Origin: Phycisphaerae bacterium
GTDB taxonomy: Bacteria; Planctomycetota; Phycisphaerae; Sedimentisphaerales; Anaerobacaceae
DNA length: 64,000 bases
Direction: 5' to 3'
Assembly (NCBI GenBank): GCA_017993835.1
Contig: JAGOLX010000014.1
Location: forward strand, 1 to 64,000
Shown: positions 1 to 9,194 of the stretch, one piece after another
Layout: each line of letters begins with the position of its first letter
Numbering within the stretch: the first letter of the stretch is position 1
Position numbers and translations under genes: made by a program
Notes under the pieces: model-generated
Database searches by the model: none
What the model was told of the DNA's origin: nothing
Seen by the model: only the letters and a program-made list of their open reading frames with translations

Positions 1-214
1 GGGATCGGCCACATAGCTTCCGGGGCCATCCATGACCATATCTCCAAGAAACCGCTTTCTGGGAAATATCGTCCAACTGCGGCCTCGAAGCTGAGAAAAT
101 CCTCTGTAACAATGCTACAGTCTCATAATTTGTCACCGATTGTTGCAGCCGACCAGCGTTTCCGGCAGCGGTCGCTGAGCTTGATCATTGGGGCGGGGTC
201 GTGAGAGATGCGGC

Positions 215-1144
215 CTACATTGGTCGGGTGAGGAAGCCGATGGTGGATTCCATGATGCGGGCCTGGAAGGCCTCCTGCTGCGTTTCCTGGCTCTGGCTCT
301 GGAGGTCGTCTAAGTTGGCCCGGCAGAACCGACAGCCCAGGACATTGAGGTGGAACTCGATGTACTTGTGCCAGTCGGGCTCCAGGGTTCCGAGCATGTA
401 GGCGCCGATGGTGTTGCGCTTGGGACAACTGAATCGGTAGTATTCCCAGAGATCCGTCAGGAGCGAGTCCGGGATCTCCGCGTCGGCGTCCACCGGCGCT
501 GACTTGCGTTCCGCAATCCCCAGCCTTCGGCCCACGTTCTCGCGGATCTGCTTGAGATTGCGATGCTTGATCAACGCGACCGCCTTCTCGTCGAGACCCA
601 TCTTCTTCGCGACGTCCTTGTTGGGGATCTGGCAGTAGAAGAGCATCTCGATGATCTGGAGGTCGCGGAGGTTCAGGTTCTTCTTCAGGCCGTCGACCAG
701 GTCGGAGAGGGCCTCCGCGAGGATGGTCTTCTCCATGCTCTGCCGCTCGTCCGCACGGGCGTACCAGCTCGCGGTCTGGGCGGGACTGGGGACGACGTCG
801 AGCAGGTCGGAGCACCCTTCTTCCTCGCGGTCGCTGTCCCAGGCGTCCTGGATCAGGCAGACCTTGCGGGCGCCGGCGCTGCGGTAGCAGTCGATGATCT
901 TGCGGCGGATCAACGCAAAAAGATAGGTCTCGAGGTCGCACTCGCCGCGATAGCGAGAGATGCTCCGAAGGAAGGCGACGAACGTCTCCTGGACCACGTC
1001 CTCCGCGTCTGCGCGCTGCGGGAGCTTGGCGCGGGCAAAACGCACGAGCCGGCCTCGGTAACGACTCACGAAGTCGGCCCACACCTGCTCATCGCCCTGC
1101 TTGATGCGATCCAGGAAGTATTGTTCGCCTTTGGTTACAGCCAT
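215..1144 (-). CDS. ECF-type RNA polymerase sigma factor with C-terminal Cys motif
   Basis: About 309 aa. The N-terminal half has sigma-70 region 2 (FVSRYRGRLVRFAR, then DAEDVVQETFVAFLRSISRY) and, after a linker rich in acidic residues and Ser, a region-4-like helix-turn-helix (LNLRDLQIIEMLFYCQIPNKD). It should direct RNA polymerase to a small regulon. The C-terminal extension carries HKYIEFHLNVLGCRFC, an H...H...CxxC pattern like the zinc-binding anti-sigma domain, so control may be built into the same chain. The start at 1144 (MAVTKGEQ) is preferred because the upstream 29 codons translate the AT-rich intergenic element; no strong SD is visible. It is the last gene of the kinase operon, 102 bp after the membrane-protein gene. 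Sigma role is secure; the regulon is unknown. Confidence 0.88.
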   Translation of the reverse strand: MAVTKGEQYFLDRIKQGDEQVWADFVSRYRGRLVRFARAKLPQRADAEDVVQETFVAFLRSISRYRGECDLETYLFALIRRKIIDCYRSAGARKVCLIQDAWDSDREEEGCSDLLDVVPSPAQTASWYARADERQSMEKTILAEALSDLVDGLKKNLNLRDLQIIEMLFYCQIPNKDVAKKMGLDEKAVALIKHRNLKQIRENVGRRLGIAERKSAPVDADAEIPDSLLTDLWEYYRFSCPKRNTIGAYMLGTLEPDWHKYIEFHLNVLGCRFCRANLDDLQSQSQETQQEAFQARIMESTIGFLTRPM

Positions 1145-1145
1145 C

Positions 1146-1262
1146 GATCTTTGCGATTTATGATTGTTGATGTCTGATTTTTGATTGGAAGAGCGAGGTC
1201 CGACTTCCCCAAATCGACAATCAACCATCACACATCACACTTCATCTCACCTCACAATCATC
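1146..1262. repeat. AT-rich bipartite GATT/AATC element A
   Basis: On the plus strand a run of GATT-type words (around 1150-1188) is followed by a GC-rich spacer and then AATC/ATCA-type words (1212-1262). The two halves are partly inverted copies. The element starts over the stop codon of the membrane-protein gene and ends against the start of the sigma-factor gene. Five similar elements occur in the window. Confidence 0.6.
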
Positions 1263-2689
1263 AGGATCGAGACGATGGCGACGACCGCCAGAACGACGCC
1301 CGCGATCCTCAACGACCATTCATAATACCCTCTCGTGGCCATGTTGAGGAAGAAATAAATCACGCTGATCAGCACGAGCACGCCGACGACGGACAGGCCC
1401 ATCCGCGCCCAGCTCATCCGCACCTCGCGGGTCTGGCGCACCTTCACGTTCGCCAGTTGCCACAGCTTCTGGCCGGAGACGTCGATCAGCATCGCCTGCC
1501 GCCAGACTTTGCCGGTCGTGGTGTCGAAGCTCTGCACGAAGCGGTCTTCGACGAATCCGCCGTTGAGCACGTCCAGGGTCGAGATCGGAGGCCGGCCCAG
1601 TTCCGCAAGACTGCGGCCCGTCTCCCGCCCCAGCGCCTCGGTCAGCCGCGATCGGGCATCATCCAGTGATTGCTGATTCGCCTCGCTCTCGCTCGTGCAA
1701 GCTCCAGTGGACCGAGCGACGATCAACGACTGCTCCGGCTGTGTGCTTGCGAAAGTACCGAAGTGCTCGACCCAGGGCTTGAGGATGAAGCTGGCCTCGG
1801 CGCCGGCACGACGGTCCTCCGTGAAGGCCGTGGCTTCGATCCGGGTGCTCTCCTGCACACTGCCTTCGATCTTCATCCCGCTGCCGCCGGCGAAGGCGGC
1901 GGCTTGCGGGCCACTGACGCGGAAAGTCAGGCCAATTTCGCTCGGACGGATGTTCCGCAGATCCGCCTCGACGGAGCACTGCACGTCCGGCAACTCCTGT
2001 TCCAGCGTCTGCGCGAATGCCGCCATCCACAATCGCTCGTGGCTCTCCTGGAAGAGAACGACCTTGATTGGCGCATTGGGATCGCTCGCAACGATCCGGA
2101 TGGGTTTGGCCATCCGTCGACCCAGCGCCCTGGCGGCTGTCACAACGGAGGGATAGACATCCGCCTCGAACTCCTGCTCGACGCCCTCCGACCAGATCGG
2201 CGACAGGGGGCCGGACGGAGTTGTGGGAGCAACCGGAGCCCAACCTTCGTGCACCGCCTCGCTGTCCCCGTCGATCACCGCGATGGCCGCACTGGGGTGC
2301 GCCCGCTGCTCGATCTGCGCATACGGCACAGGCTGCGGGACATAGACTTCGGGACTATGACTGAAGAACATGACGATGAAGCCCCCTGCCACCACCATGA
2401 CCACGAGTGCCACGATCATCGCGATACCCGCTTTGGGGGCCTTCGCCAGCAGGATCACCAGGAGAACGAAAAGGAACACCGCCGGCAGGACAAACAACGG
2501 AATGACCACCTCCTCGTCATGGGCCAACCCACCCCCCTTGGCAAACCGGTACAGGATCAGAGGAGCCAGGAGGAGCAGCCCACCCACGATCCATGCTCCG
2601 GCCTTGGGGGCCTTGCAGACGAGGATGATCAGCAGGACGAAGAGGAACGTCAGCGGCAGAATGATGATTGGCAGCATCGTCACACTCAT
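1247..2689 (-). CDS. Polytopic membrane protein with duplicated hydrophobic module
   Basis: 480 aa, not recognised as a named family. The first about 115 residues hold four hydrophobic segments made of two copies of one module: each copy has FLFVLL-I-L followed by KAPKAG and a second hydrophobic stretch. A soluble region of about 300 residues follows, then two more hydrophobic segments at the C terminus ending ILMIVR. The start ATG at 2689 overlaps the kinase stop as ATGA, which implies translational coupling and a partnership with the kinase; an upstream in-frame Met at 2749 would lie inside the kinase gene and is rejected. Its position between kinase and sigma factor suggests a membrane sensor or effector in the same signalling pathway, but this is inference only. 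Confidence 0.75.
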   Translation of the reverse strand: MSVTMLPIIILPLTFLFVLLIILVCKAPKAGAWIVGGLLLLAPLILYRFAKGGGLAHDEEVVIPLFVLPAVFLFVLLVILLAKAPKAGIAMIVALVVMVVAGGFIVMFFSHSPEVYVPQPVPYAQIEQRAHPSAAIAVIDGDSEAVHEGWAPVAPTTPSGPLSPIWSEGVEQEFEADVYPSVVTAARALGRRMAKPIRIVASDPNAPIKVVLFQESHERLWMAAFAQTLEQELPDVQCSVEADLRNIRPSEIGLTFRVSGPQAAAFAGGSGMKIEGSVQESTRIEATAFTEDRRAGAEASFILKPWVEHFGTFASTQPEQSLIVARSTGACTSESEANQQSLDDARSRLTEALGRETGRSLAELGRPPISTLDVLNGGFVEDRFVQSFDTTTGKVWRQAMLIDVSGQKLWQLANVKVRQTREVRMSWARMGLSVVGVLVLISVIYFFLNMATRGYYEWSLRIAGVVLAVVAIVSILMIVR

Positions 2690-5600
2690 AGGACAACTCC
2701 CTGCGGGGGCATCGGTGCAAAGACCGGCGTCCGCCTTCGCGGCGGCCACGACATGACCAGGACGGAGACCAGCATGATGACGCCCGCAACCACCGCCTCT
2801 TCTTGGCTGAGCACGTCGAACAATCGCTCCAAAGCAGGACCAGCCTGCTCCTTGCGGAAGAGATCGACAATGTTCTGCGTCTCACCGCGCGACATGACTT
2901 CGTTGCAGAAGAAGCTGATCCCAAAGAAGAAGCCGACCAGGCCCGCGAGCGCACGAATCACGTGGGCCGGACCGTTCTTCCGTCGGCCAATCACGATCAA
3001 GACCGCCGCGAGGAACAGCAGCACCACGGACAACAGGGTCCCCGCCTGTTCGACCACGCGCGGCCAACTGTCCCCCAACATCTGTTGGAACTGGACCATA
3101 GGTTCCTCCTGCGGCCAGGCGGCGCTCGCCACGGCGGGCAGATGCAATCCGACGATCAGTCCGATCAGAATCGCCGCGAGGGCGAGGATGTGCCCCGCCG
3201 CCGCGAGGAGCCCGCCGAGCGGATCAAAAGGTTGATAGACCGTCGTCGTGTTGCTGTAAGACGGCCACGAGGGCGGCTGCACGACCGCCGGCTGCGGTTG
3301 CGGCATCTCCGCGGCAGGTTCAACCGGTTGGGCAATTCCTACCGCCGGAATCGGCGGTGCGTCGGCCGCCGGCCGAGAACCCGACTGGGCTGTGGCCGCG
3401 CTGATTTCGCGCGGATCGCTCCAGACCACCAAAGGAAGCTGATTGCTATCCTTGAACTGACCGACCAGGATGAGAATCACGTCGATCAACTGGCCCACAC
3501 CCAACAGGCCGCCGGTAAAGAGCCAGAGAATGCCGGTACCGATCTTCCCGACGTAGAACCGGTGCAGGCCGCACAGACCGAATATACCAGGCACGGTCAA
3601 CAGCAGCGCCGTCACTCGTTTAGCCGGAGAGACGGCCCCGCGTTGTGCGGGTCGTGCCTGGACTTTGACGACATTCGCCGTCCCGAAAAAGCGGGCCGGC
3701 AGGAACAGAATCACGAAGAACAGGATGGCCGGAAAGACGATGAAGAACGTCGCGATGGCCAGTTCCTCGTTGTGGAGTCTCATCGTGCCCAGCGAGATAG
3801 CGGCCGTCACGATGGTCAGGACGCACACCAGGAGCAGCCCCGGACGGACAAGATATCGGTACCAGCCCGCGAAGGTCCGGCGGAAGAGCATGATGAAGCA
3901 GAACAGCGACGCGATGAGACTGTCCACCCCGACCGCCACGGTGACTCCGAAGTCGTCGCCGTACATTCGCGTAGTTCCGGCCATGATCACAGCCAGCAAG
4001 CCGCCGCCCAAGGTCAACAGCCAGCCGATCAGCCAGAGCGTATGTACATATCCAGGGACGGCGACAGTCGCGACGCCGACTGACCCGGCCCTCCAGGCAG
4101 CGCCTTGCGCCCCGTTGGGAGCTACCCCGACCGGGGTCTCGCGATACGCCCCTTCGACAGGCTCAGGGCAGGCTCTTGCGGGTGCGCGACCAACCTGTTC
4201 TACGCCCTTGACCGCGTTATCCGACCCTGTCGTCGCTGCGGGATTCGCCACCGCCGTGCCCCAGGGACATCGGGTCTGAACCACCAGCACGATGCCCGCC
4301 AGCGTGCAGGCGGCAACCGCCGGCTGCAAGCCGAAGATCCCGCCGGAGATCAGACCCATCACGCCAACCAGCACAGGCCACCCCAGCACAACCCGCTTCG
4401 GGCGGCGCGGATCGGAAACCTCTCTCCAATCCACCAGCAGCATGGGCAGCGCCAGGGCCAATGTCAGGCTGGGCCAGCCGGCAAAAGGACCGAACGGGAA
4501 CCGCAGTGGGCCGGGCAGTCCACGATGGATGGAGAGGGAGGGGATCACATCCAAGCCCCCGGCCAGTGTCGTCCCGACCACGACCGCTACGAAGGAGGCC
4601 AGCAGGGACGTGCCGAACTTACCCAATCCCTTCTTCTCCTCGTCCATCGCCCGCCACCACCGCTGGAGCGAGCGAGTGACGATGGACGAGGCCACCAGGA
4701 TCATGGCGAAGACAACCACGGCCAGCCCGAGCTTGCCTTCGTCGCCGCGCCCGCAAAGGAAACCCGCTCCAAGGGCGGTGGCCGCACACGCGATCATCGC
4801 CAGCTTCGCTCGCTGGTGCGGACTGAACGGGTCGGCGACCATCGTCTGGGTCCGGCCGACCTGGTGCGCCCGCTCCTTGATGGCTTTGGCCTTCTCGACC
4901 CACTGCCCGCTCAAGACCTCGGCCTTTTTGGCGAACTGCTCCGCCTTCTTCGCGAATTGTTCGGCCTTCTTGCCGACCACCTTGCTGAAATCGCTTTCCG
5001 GTTCAGCCTGCGCCGGGGTCTTGGGCTGCGCATGCGCCTGGGCCCGGGCCGCCTGCATCTTCTGGGCGATGTGCTCGGCGACGACGGACAGCTCCTCCGG
5101 CGCGAACTGAGACACGCTGTTGCGGACGTGCTCGGTGCCGAACACGTCCTCGACCATCTCCTGGACGCTCTGGTACCGCTCGGCGGGGTCCTTGGCCAGA
5201 GCCCGTCGGATCACGCGAGCGAACGGATCCTCGATATTCGTCAGGTCCGGCGCCGCGGTCATGTGCTTCATGAGGATCTCCGCGGGACTGGCCCCGAGGA
5301 ACGGGACCTGGCCCGTGAGCATCTCATAGAGCAGCACGCCAAGGGCGTAGATATCGATGCTCCGGTCGTATCGGCCCGCGCCGATCTCCGGCGCCATGTA
5401 GTGGACCGTGCCCACGGTAATGGTATGACTGACATGATGGCTGGCGCTGATCGCCTTGGTCAGGCCGTAATCGCCGATCTTGACGTATCCGTTCTCATAA
5501 AAGATGTTCCCCGGCTTGAGGTCGCGGTGCACGATCCCGCACTCGTGGAGAAACGAAAGGCCCTTGCCGATCTCGCGGAGGAAGAACGCCGCCTTCTGGC

Positions 5601-5919
5601 TGCCGAGTCCGCCGGGCGATTCCTTGATCAGGTCCGCAAGCGACGGACCCGCGACGTATTCCATGATGACGAACGGCCGACCCTGGTCGTTGTGCTTGAC
5701 GTCGAAGATGGTGACCAGGTGCGGACTCTTGAGGTTCATGCACTGGCTGATGCCGCGCAGCTCGATTTGCTCATAGCTCTGGACCGCCTTGAGCGCGACC
5801 TGACGGCCGCTGTCGCTGATGGCGTAGTAGACCTCGCCGAAACCGCCGCGTCCGGCCGCACGCTGGATGGTATATCCTTCGAGCGGCCGATCTCCATATT
5901 TGTATTGGTACGTGTCCAT
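2686..5919 (-). CDS. Membrane Ser/Thr protein kinase with C-terminal TM2 domain
   Basis: 1077 aa. The Hanks-type kinase domain covers about residues 14-265: glycine loop GRGGFGEV (23-30), Lys44, catalytic loop HRDLKPGN (131-138), DYG in place of DFG (150-152) and APE (176-178), so an active kinase is expected. A charged AEQFAKKAE-repeat coiled region (about 315-345) leads to many membrane segments, and around residues 765-820 there is a TM2 domain (GLCGLHRFYVGKIGTGILWL). Two further hydrophobic segments and a Pro/Ala-rich linker complete it. A short dispersed repeat is inserted in frame near residue 583 (ACPEPVEGA). The start has GAAGAA upstream. It lies 35 bp after the FHA-like gene and overlaps the next gene by ATGA. 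PknB-like function is secure; substrates (perhaps the FHA or sigma proteins) are inferred. Confidence 0.92.
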   Translation of the reverse strand: MDTYQYKYGDRPLEGYTIQRAAGRGGFGEVYYAISDSGRQVALKAVQSYEQIELRGISQCMNLKSPHLVTIFDVKHNDQGRPFVIMEYVAGPSLADLIKESPGGLGSQKAAFFLREIGKGLSFLHECGIVHRDLKPGNIFYENGYVKIGDYGLTKAISASHHVSHTITVGTVHYMAPEIGAGRYDRSIDIYALGVLLYEMLTGQVPFLGASPAEILMKHMTAAPDLTNIEDPFARVIRRALAKDPAERYQSVQEMVEDVFGTEHVRNSVSQFAPEELSVVAEHIAQKMQAARAQAHAQPKTPAQAEPESDFSKVVGKKAEQFAKKAEQFAKKAEVLSGQWVEKAKAIKERAHQVGRTQTMVADPFSPHQRAKLAMIACAATALGAGFLCGRGDEGKLGLAVVVFAMILVASSIVTRSLQRWWRAMDEEKKGLGKFGTSLLASFVAVVVGTTLAGGLDVIPSLSIHRGLPGPLRFPFGPFAGWPSLTLALALPMLLVDWREVSDPRRPKRVVLGWPVLVGVMGLISGGIFGLQPAVAACTLAGIVLVVQTRCPWGTAVANPAATTGSDNAVKGVEQVGRAPARACPEPVEGAYRETPVGVAPNGAQGAAWRAGSVGVATVAVPGYVHTLWLIGWLLTLGGGLLAVIMAGTTRMYGDDFGVTVAVGVDSLIASLFCFIMLFRRTFAGWYRYLVRPGLLLVCVLTIVTAAISLGTMRLHNEELAIATFFIVFPAILFFVILFLPARFFGTANVVKVQARPAQRGAVSPAKRVTALLLTVPGIFGLCGLHRFYVGKIGTGILWLFTGGLLGVGQLIDVILILVGQFKDSNQLPLVVWSDPREISAATAQSGSRPAADAPPIPAVGIAQPVEPAAEMPQPQPAVVQPPSWPSYSNTTTVYQPFDPLGGLLAAAGHILALAAILIGLIVGLHLPAVASAAWPQEEPMVQFQQMLGDSWPRVVEQAGTLLSVVLLFLAAVLIVIGRRKNGPAHVIRALAGLVGFFFGISFFCNEVMSRGETQNIVDLFRKEQAGPALERLFDVLSQEEAVVAGVIMLVSVLVMSWPPRRRTPVFAPMPPQGVVL
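4148..4178. repeat. Short dispersed repeat inserted in frame in the kinase gene
   Basis: The word CTTCGACAGGCTCAGGGC is a very common dispersed repeat core in bacterial genomes of this kind. Here it is read in the kinase frame as PEPVEG without breaking it, in a linker between membrane segments. Confidence 0.6.
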
Positions 5920-5954
5920 GGTTTCTTCGCCGGATAAGACTCACATGTTCACTT

Positions 5955-7556
5955 CTATGCCTCGGACCCTGTCACGACCATCGAGAGTCTCCCGATCTCG
6001 ATGGGTTTGCCCACCGCAAGGCCCACACTCGGATCGAAACTGCGGCCGTCCACCAGTATACCGTCTTTGGCCCGGCAGAGCAGCCGGCCGTTCTGGACGA
6101 ACAGAGCGACCACGTCTTTCAACTGTTCGGTGCGAATGTGATTGTTGGCGTACGGCCCGACCAGGATGTCACGGTCCATCAGGACGACCTGGCGAATGTC
6201 GGGTCGCGGCAGCCTGCCGCCGGAGATCGTCAGCAGAGCCGTCGTGCTGGCCGGATTCGGCAGGTGGAACCGCACGACGCACCGAGCCGACAAGGTGATG
6301 CGATCTCCGTCGCGGAGCATCGCCTCGCCGACCGACCGGCCGTTCACATCCACCGGCCTCTCAGATCGCAGGAAATAATCGTCGTCCACCCGCTCGATCG
6401 CCACCGTCGGCAGGTGCGGATCGGCCATCAGACCCACCATCGGCCGAGCGGAAGAACTGATCGGACCGACCGTCACGCGCGAGTCGCGGAAGACCAGGAA
6501 ACTGCCGACGCCGTCGATCTGCATGACGAACTTCGAAGGCAGAGAATCGCCGCCGGTTGCCGGCATCATCTGTTCCCGCATCGCTACTGCTTGTTCCCAA
6601 TGGTTCGCACAGGCCGACGCAGCCTGTGTGTCCGACTTGCCCGCTCCCATGATCGGCGCCACATCCACCAGCGTCAAGCCTAAAGGCCCGGCCTGGAGTT
6701 CTTCGTACGCCTCCGAAGCCCGTTTGGCGTTGGAAATCGCGTCATCCAGCCAGCGGGCCGACGGGCACACCATCTTGACCTGACGCAGCAACGGCAGCGC
6801 CGCCGCGGGTGTGCCGGCCGCGACGTATGCCGCCGCCTGGCGGCACCGGTTCAACGTCTCGACCAACTCGACGATTTCAGACCCGTCCGTGCCCGGCATG
6901 GCGGCCCGCCTCACGAAGGCAGCGGCGCGATCGATGCGTCCCTGTTCCAGGTCCGACCGAATCCGCTCGATCGCACGGGCCTTGATCTGGCCCAGAAGCT
7001 CGCCGGCCCGGCCGTTCTTGCTCTGGTTAAGCCCGGTGGCCCGCGCGATCTTCATCGCCTCTTCGAGATCGCCTCGCTGGAGCGCCAGCTCGGTCTTGAC
7101 CACCGCATCTTCGGCCTGAAACCTGGCCGCCGCCAGTTCCTGGCGAACCAGTTGGGCCCGACCGTCGCCGGCGGGCGATTCTTCGAGGATCCGCCCGCCG
7201 ACGGAGAGCCAGCCGTCGCCGATTTGCTGCTTGGCCTGCGCAACCCGCAACGCCTGTTGTTGATGCTCATGCTGATCCTTCATCATCGCGTCGCAGATCG
7301 CGGTGCGAAGCTGAGTGACTTCCGAAGTGGCGCCGCCCAGTTTCTCCGCTTTGTTGCAGTCGAGCAAGGCCGGCTGGAACCGCCCGGCCGCCAGGTTCTC
7401 CTGCCCTCGCCGAACCATCGCGCGGGCCAGCCGGCCGATGAGCCTCTGACCGTGTCGGTGACCTCGAACGTCATCCGCTTTCGCGATCTCGAAGGCTTCA
7501 TCCAGCCGGCCGTCGGCCAACGCACACTCCGCTTGTCTGATTCGCAGGATCAACAC
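5955..7556 (-). CDS. Helical-repeat protein with two C-terminal FHA-like domains
   Basis: About 533 aa from the GTG at 7556, which has GGTGAGG eight bases upstream. An ATG at 7610 is also in frame, but its extra codons translate the AT-rich intergenic element. Roughly the first 330 residues are alpha-helical, Ala/Leu/Arg-rich and TPR-like. The C terminus has two beta-rich modules: about 345-440 (FLVFRDSRVTVGP ... VDVNGRSVGEAMLRDGDRI, the typical FHA strand pattern with an N-G-x-x and a DGD turn) and about 445-530 (ILVGPYANNHI ... GILVDGRSFDPSVGL). FHA domains bind phosphothreonine, so it is a likely reader of the adjacent kinase, which starts 35 bp downstream. The second module lacks clear binding residues. 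Confidence 0.82.
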   Translation of the reverse strand: MLILRIRQAECALADGRLDEAFEIAKADDVRGHRHGQRLIGRLARAMVRRGQENLAAGRFQPALLDCNKAEKLGGATSEVTQLRTAICDAMMKDQHEHQQQALRVAQAKQQIGDGWLSVGGRILEESPAGDGRAQLVRQELAAARFQAEDAVVKTELALQRGDLEEAMKIARATGLNQSKNGRAGELLGQIKARAIERIRSDLEQGRIDRAAAFVRRAAMPGTDGSEIVELVETLNRCRQAAAYVAAGTPAAALPLLRQVKMVCPSARWLDDAISNAKRASEAYEELQAGPLGLTLVDVAPIMGAGKSDTQAASACANHWEQAVAMREQMMPATGGDSLPSKFVMQIDGVGSFLVFRDSRVTVGPISSSARPMVGLMADPHLPTVAIERVDDDYFLRSERPVDVNGRSVGEAMLRDGDRITLSARCVVRFHLPNPASTTALLTISGGRLPRPDIRQVVLMDRDILVGPYANNHIRTEQLKDVVALFVQNGRLLCRAKDGILVDGRSFDPSVGLAVGKPIEIGRLSMVVTGSEA

Positions 7557-7570
7557 GGCCAAACCCTCAC

Positions 7571-7632
7571 CATTGATTACTGATGATCGACTATTGATTA
7601 TTGACGCCAATCATCCATCATCCTTCATCAAT
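7571..7632. repeat. AT-rich bipartite GATT/AATC element B
   Basis: GATT-type words (7572-7602) followed by ATCA-type words (7609-7632), with a very short spacer. It joins the stop codon of the coiled-coil gene to the start region of the FHA-like gene, and part of it would be translated if the upstream ATG at 7610 were used. Confidence 0.55.
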
Positions 7633-8464
7633 TCTGGACGGCCATCGTGACCGCTGTGTTCTCGCCCGACTCGTTCTCGCGGGTCTTGAAGTAATCGTCG
7701 ACCTGGGCGACGAGATCCGTCTCGGGAACCGCGTCCGGGGCGCCCACCGGGATCGACTCGACGAACTTGCTCTCGTGAGCCAGGACGCGCTCGGCAACGT
7801 CGAGACGCTTGCGAATCTCGGAGATGAGCTTCTCGGTCTGCGCAATCTTGCTGCTGTCGAGCTGGAATTGCGAGCCCACCGAGGCCGCCTTCACCAGACG
7901 ATACTGGCTGGCCAGGGTCTCGATCTGGTCTTCGAGGAGGCGCTTCTGGCTCTTGGTCTTCTCGAGCATCTGCATGGCGCCGGTCAACTGCTTCTCACGG
8001 TTGTCCAGCAGCTTGACCTTGCTGGCCAGGACCAGCTCGCTATCCCTGAACCGCTCGAACCGGGCGGCCAGGTCGGTCGTCACCTCGGACCGGTCGTAGC
8101 TCTTGCCGGCGAAGGTGTACTGGACCCTCGGCTGCTCCAGGGCCACTCGCAGCGTCTTGATCTTGTTCTCTTCGTCCTGGAGGGCAGTCCGGCCCTTCTC
8201 GATCTCGCCCTTCAAGGCGGCCACTTCCACCTCTTCCTGGGCGATCAAACGGATATTGGCGTGCATCTCAGGAATGATCCCGTCCAGCAGATCGCGAGCC
8301 CTGCGAAGCTCGAACTCGATCGGGACCGAATCCTTCACCGCCGTCCGCACGCCCCTGGCGGAACTCTTGACGTAGCTGACCATGTCCTTGCCAAAGATGG
8401 CCCCGCCGACCAACCCCAGGCCCACCACACCCATCACACCATATTTTGCCCATCTGAGAATCAT
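7628..8464 (-). CDS. Membrane-anchored coiled-coil protein
   Basis: 278 aa. A single N-terminal hydrophobic segment (YGVMGVVGLGLVGGAIFG, about 8-25) is followed by an almost wholly helical, charged region with heptad character (residues 50-245, e.g. EEVEVAALKGEIEKGRTALQ and EKTKSQKRLLEDQIETLASQ) and a short flexible tail. AAAGGAG lies eight bases before the ATG. It is the first gene of the kinase/FHA/sigma operon and may act as a scaffold or envelope-stress sensor in the manner of PspA-type coiled coils; no direct family match was recognised, so that comparison is only structural. Confidence 0.8.
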   Translation of the reverse strand: MILRWAKYGVMGVVGLGLVGGAIFGKDMVSYVKSSARGVRTAVKDSVPIEFELRRARDLLDGIIPEMHANIRLIAQEEVEVAALKGEIEKGRTALQDEENKIKTLRVALEQPRVQYTFAGKSYDRSEVTTDLAARFERFRDSELVLASKVKLLDNREKQLTGAMQMLEKTKSQKRLLEDQIETLASQYRLVKAASVGSQFQLDSSKIAQTEKLISEIRKRLDVAERVLAHESKFVESIPVGAPDAVPETDLVAQVDDYFKTRENESGENTAVTMAVQN

Positions 8465-8855
8465 AGTACTGCTCCTTTAATCTACTAACCCTCTTGTGGA
8501 CTCATTCAAGCCGAAAACCCCGGCTACATAAGGTTGGTCGCGGACCCAGGTTGTTTATTGCACGGCCGGACGGCGAATTCAGATGCAAAAACCGCGTTCT
8601 CGGACCCGAACGGGCACACGCCGAGCCACGAGCACCGCGATAGGGAGAAAGCTCAACTCCGTTTCGCACAAATTCTGGGCTCCGCCCCTGAAACGCACGC
8701 CCGCCATACGTCTTCATTCATATGAGAACGACGCATGAGCCGGTCTCAAGACGGGCAGGAAAATGCCGAGGCGCCCCACCGTTACTCGTGGGTCTCGGAA
8801 TGCCTCCCATAGGACAAGGGCATAGATGTGCAGATTCATCATGGAGGATTAAGCC
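8465..8855. other. Intergenic region without a supported gene
   Basis: 390 bp between the start of the coiled-coil operon and a small plus-strand ORF. It must hold the operon promoter, but I see no convincing -35/-10 pair. Short ORFs here have improbable compositions. Confidence 0.4.
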
Positions 8856-9194
8856 ATGAAACGAATCATAGTGAACCACAGAGTACAGATCAAACAACTG
8901 CTGTACTGCGACCGCGTCCTGGCCGTGAGGGACGACGCCTGCCCGGCCTTCGGCGGGTTCGAACTGTGGTGGTATGACAAAAAGCACGACATCTGCCGAC
9001 GCTGCCGGTCCCACTGGTCGGACCGGAGAAGACGAATTGACGCGCACACCCTGGACCGGGCAGCCGCGATTCTCTGGCAAAGTCGCGACGCGCTGTATCT
9101 GCGAGACCGCCGCCTCTCCGACGACCATAAACTCATGCAGCTTAACTACTTATGCAATTGGGGGCCACACATTTGCAGCCTCCGGCTTGTGTAG
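8856..9194 (+). CDS. Small hypothetical protein
   Basis: 112 aa, unrecognised. The best support is a GGAGG eight bases before the ATG. The product is basic and Cys/Trp-rich (GGFELWWYDKKHDICRRC, then LDRAAAILWQSRDALYLRD), with a CxxC that could bind metal. An antisense ORF covers the same DNA, but its composition is less protein-like. No operon partner; the next gene begins 162 bp downstream on the same strand. Confidence 0.4.
   Translation: MKRIIVNHRVQIKQLLYCDRVLAVRDDACPAFGGFELWWYDKKHDICRRCRSHWSDRRRRIDAHTLDRAAAILWQSRDALYLRDRRLSDDHKLMQLNYLCNWGPHICSLRLV

Noticed and set aside
1-214. Possible gene at the left edge
   Set aside because: No frame with a start, ribosome site or recognisable motif; only the tail of antisense ORFs.
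4105-5937. Long plus-strand ORF opposite the kinase
   Set aside because: Its composition (Arg/His/Gly/Asp-rich) is that of a high-GC shadow, it has no motif, and the opposite strand encodes a clear kinase.
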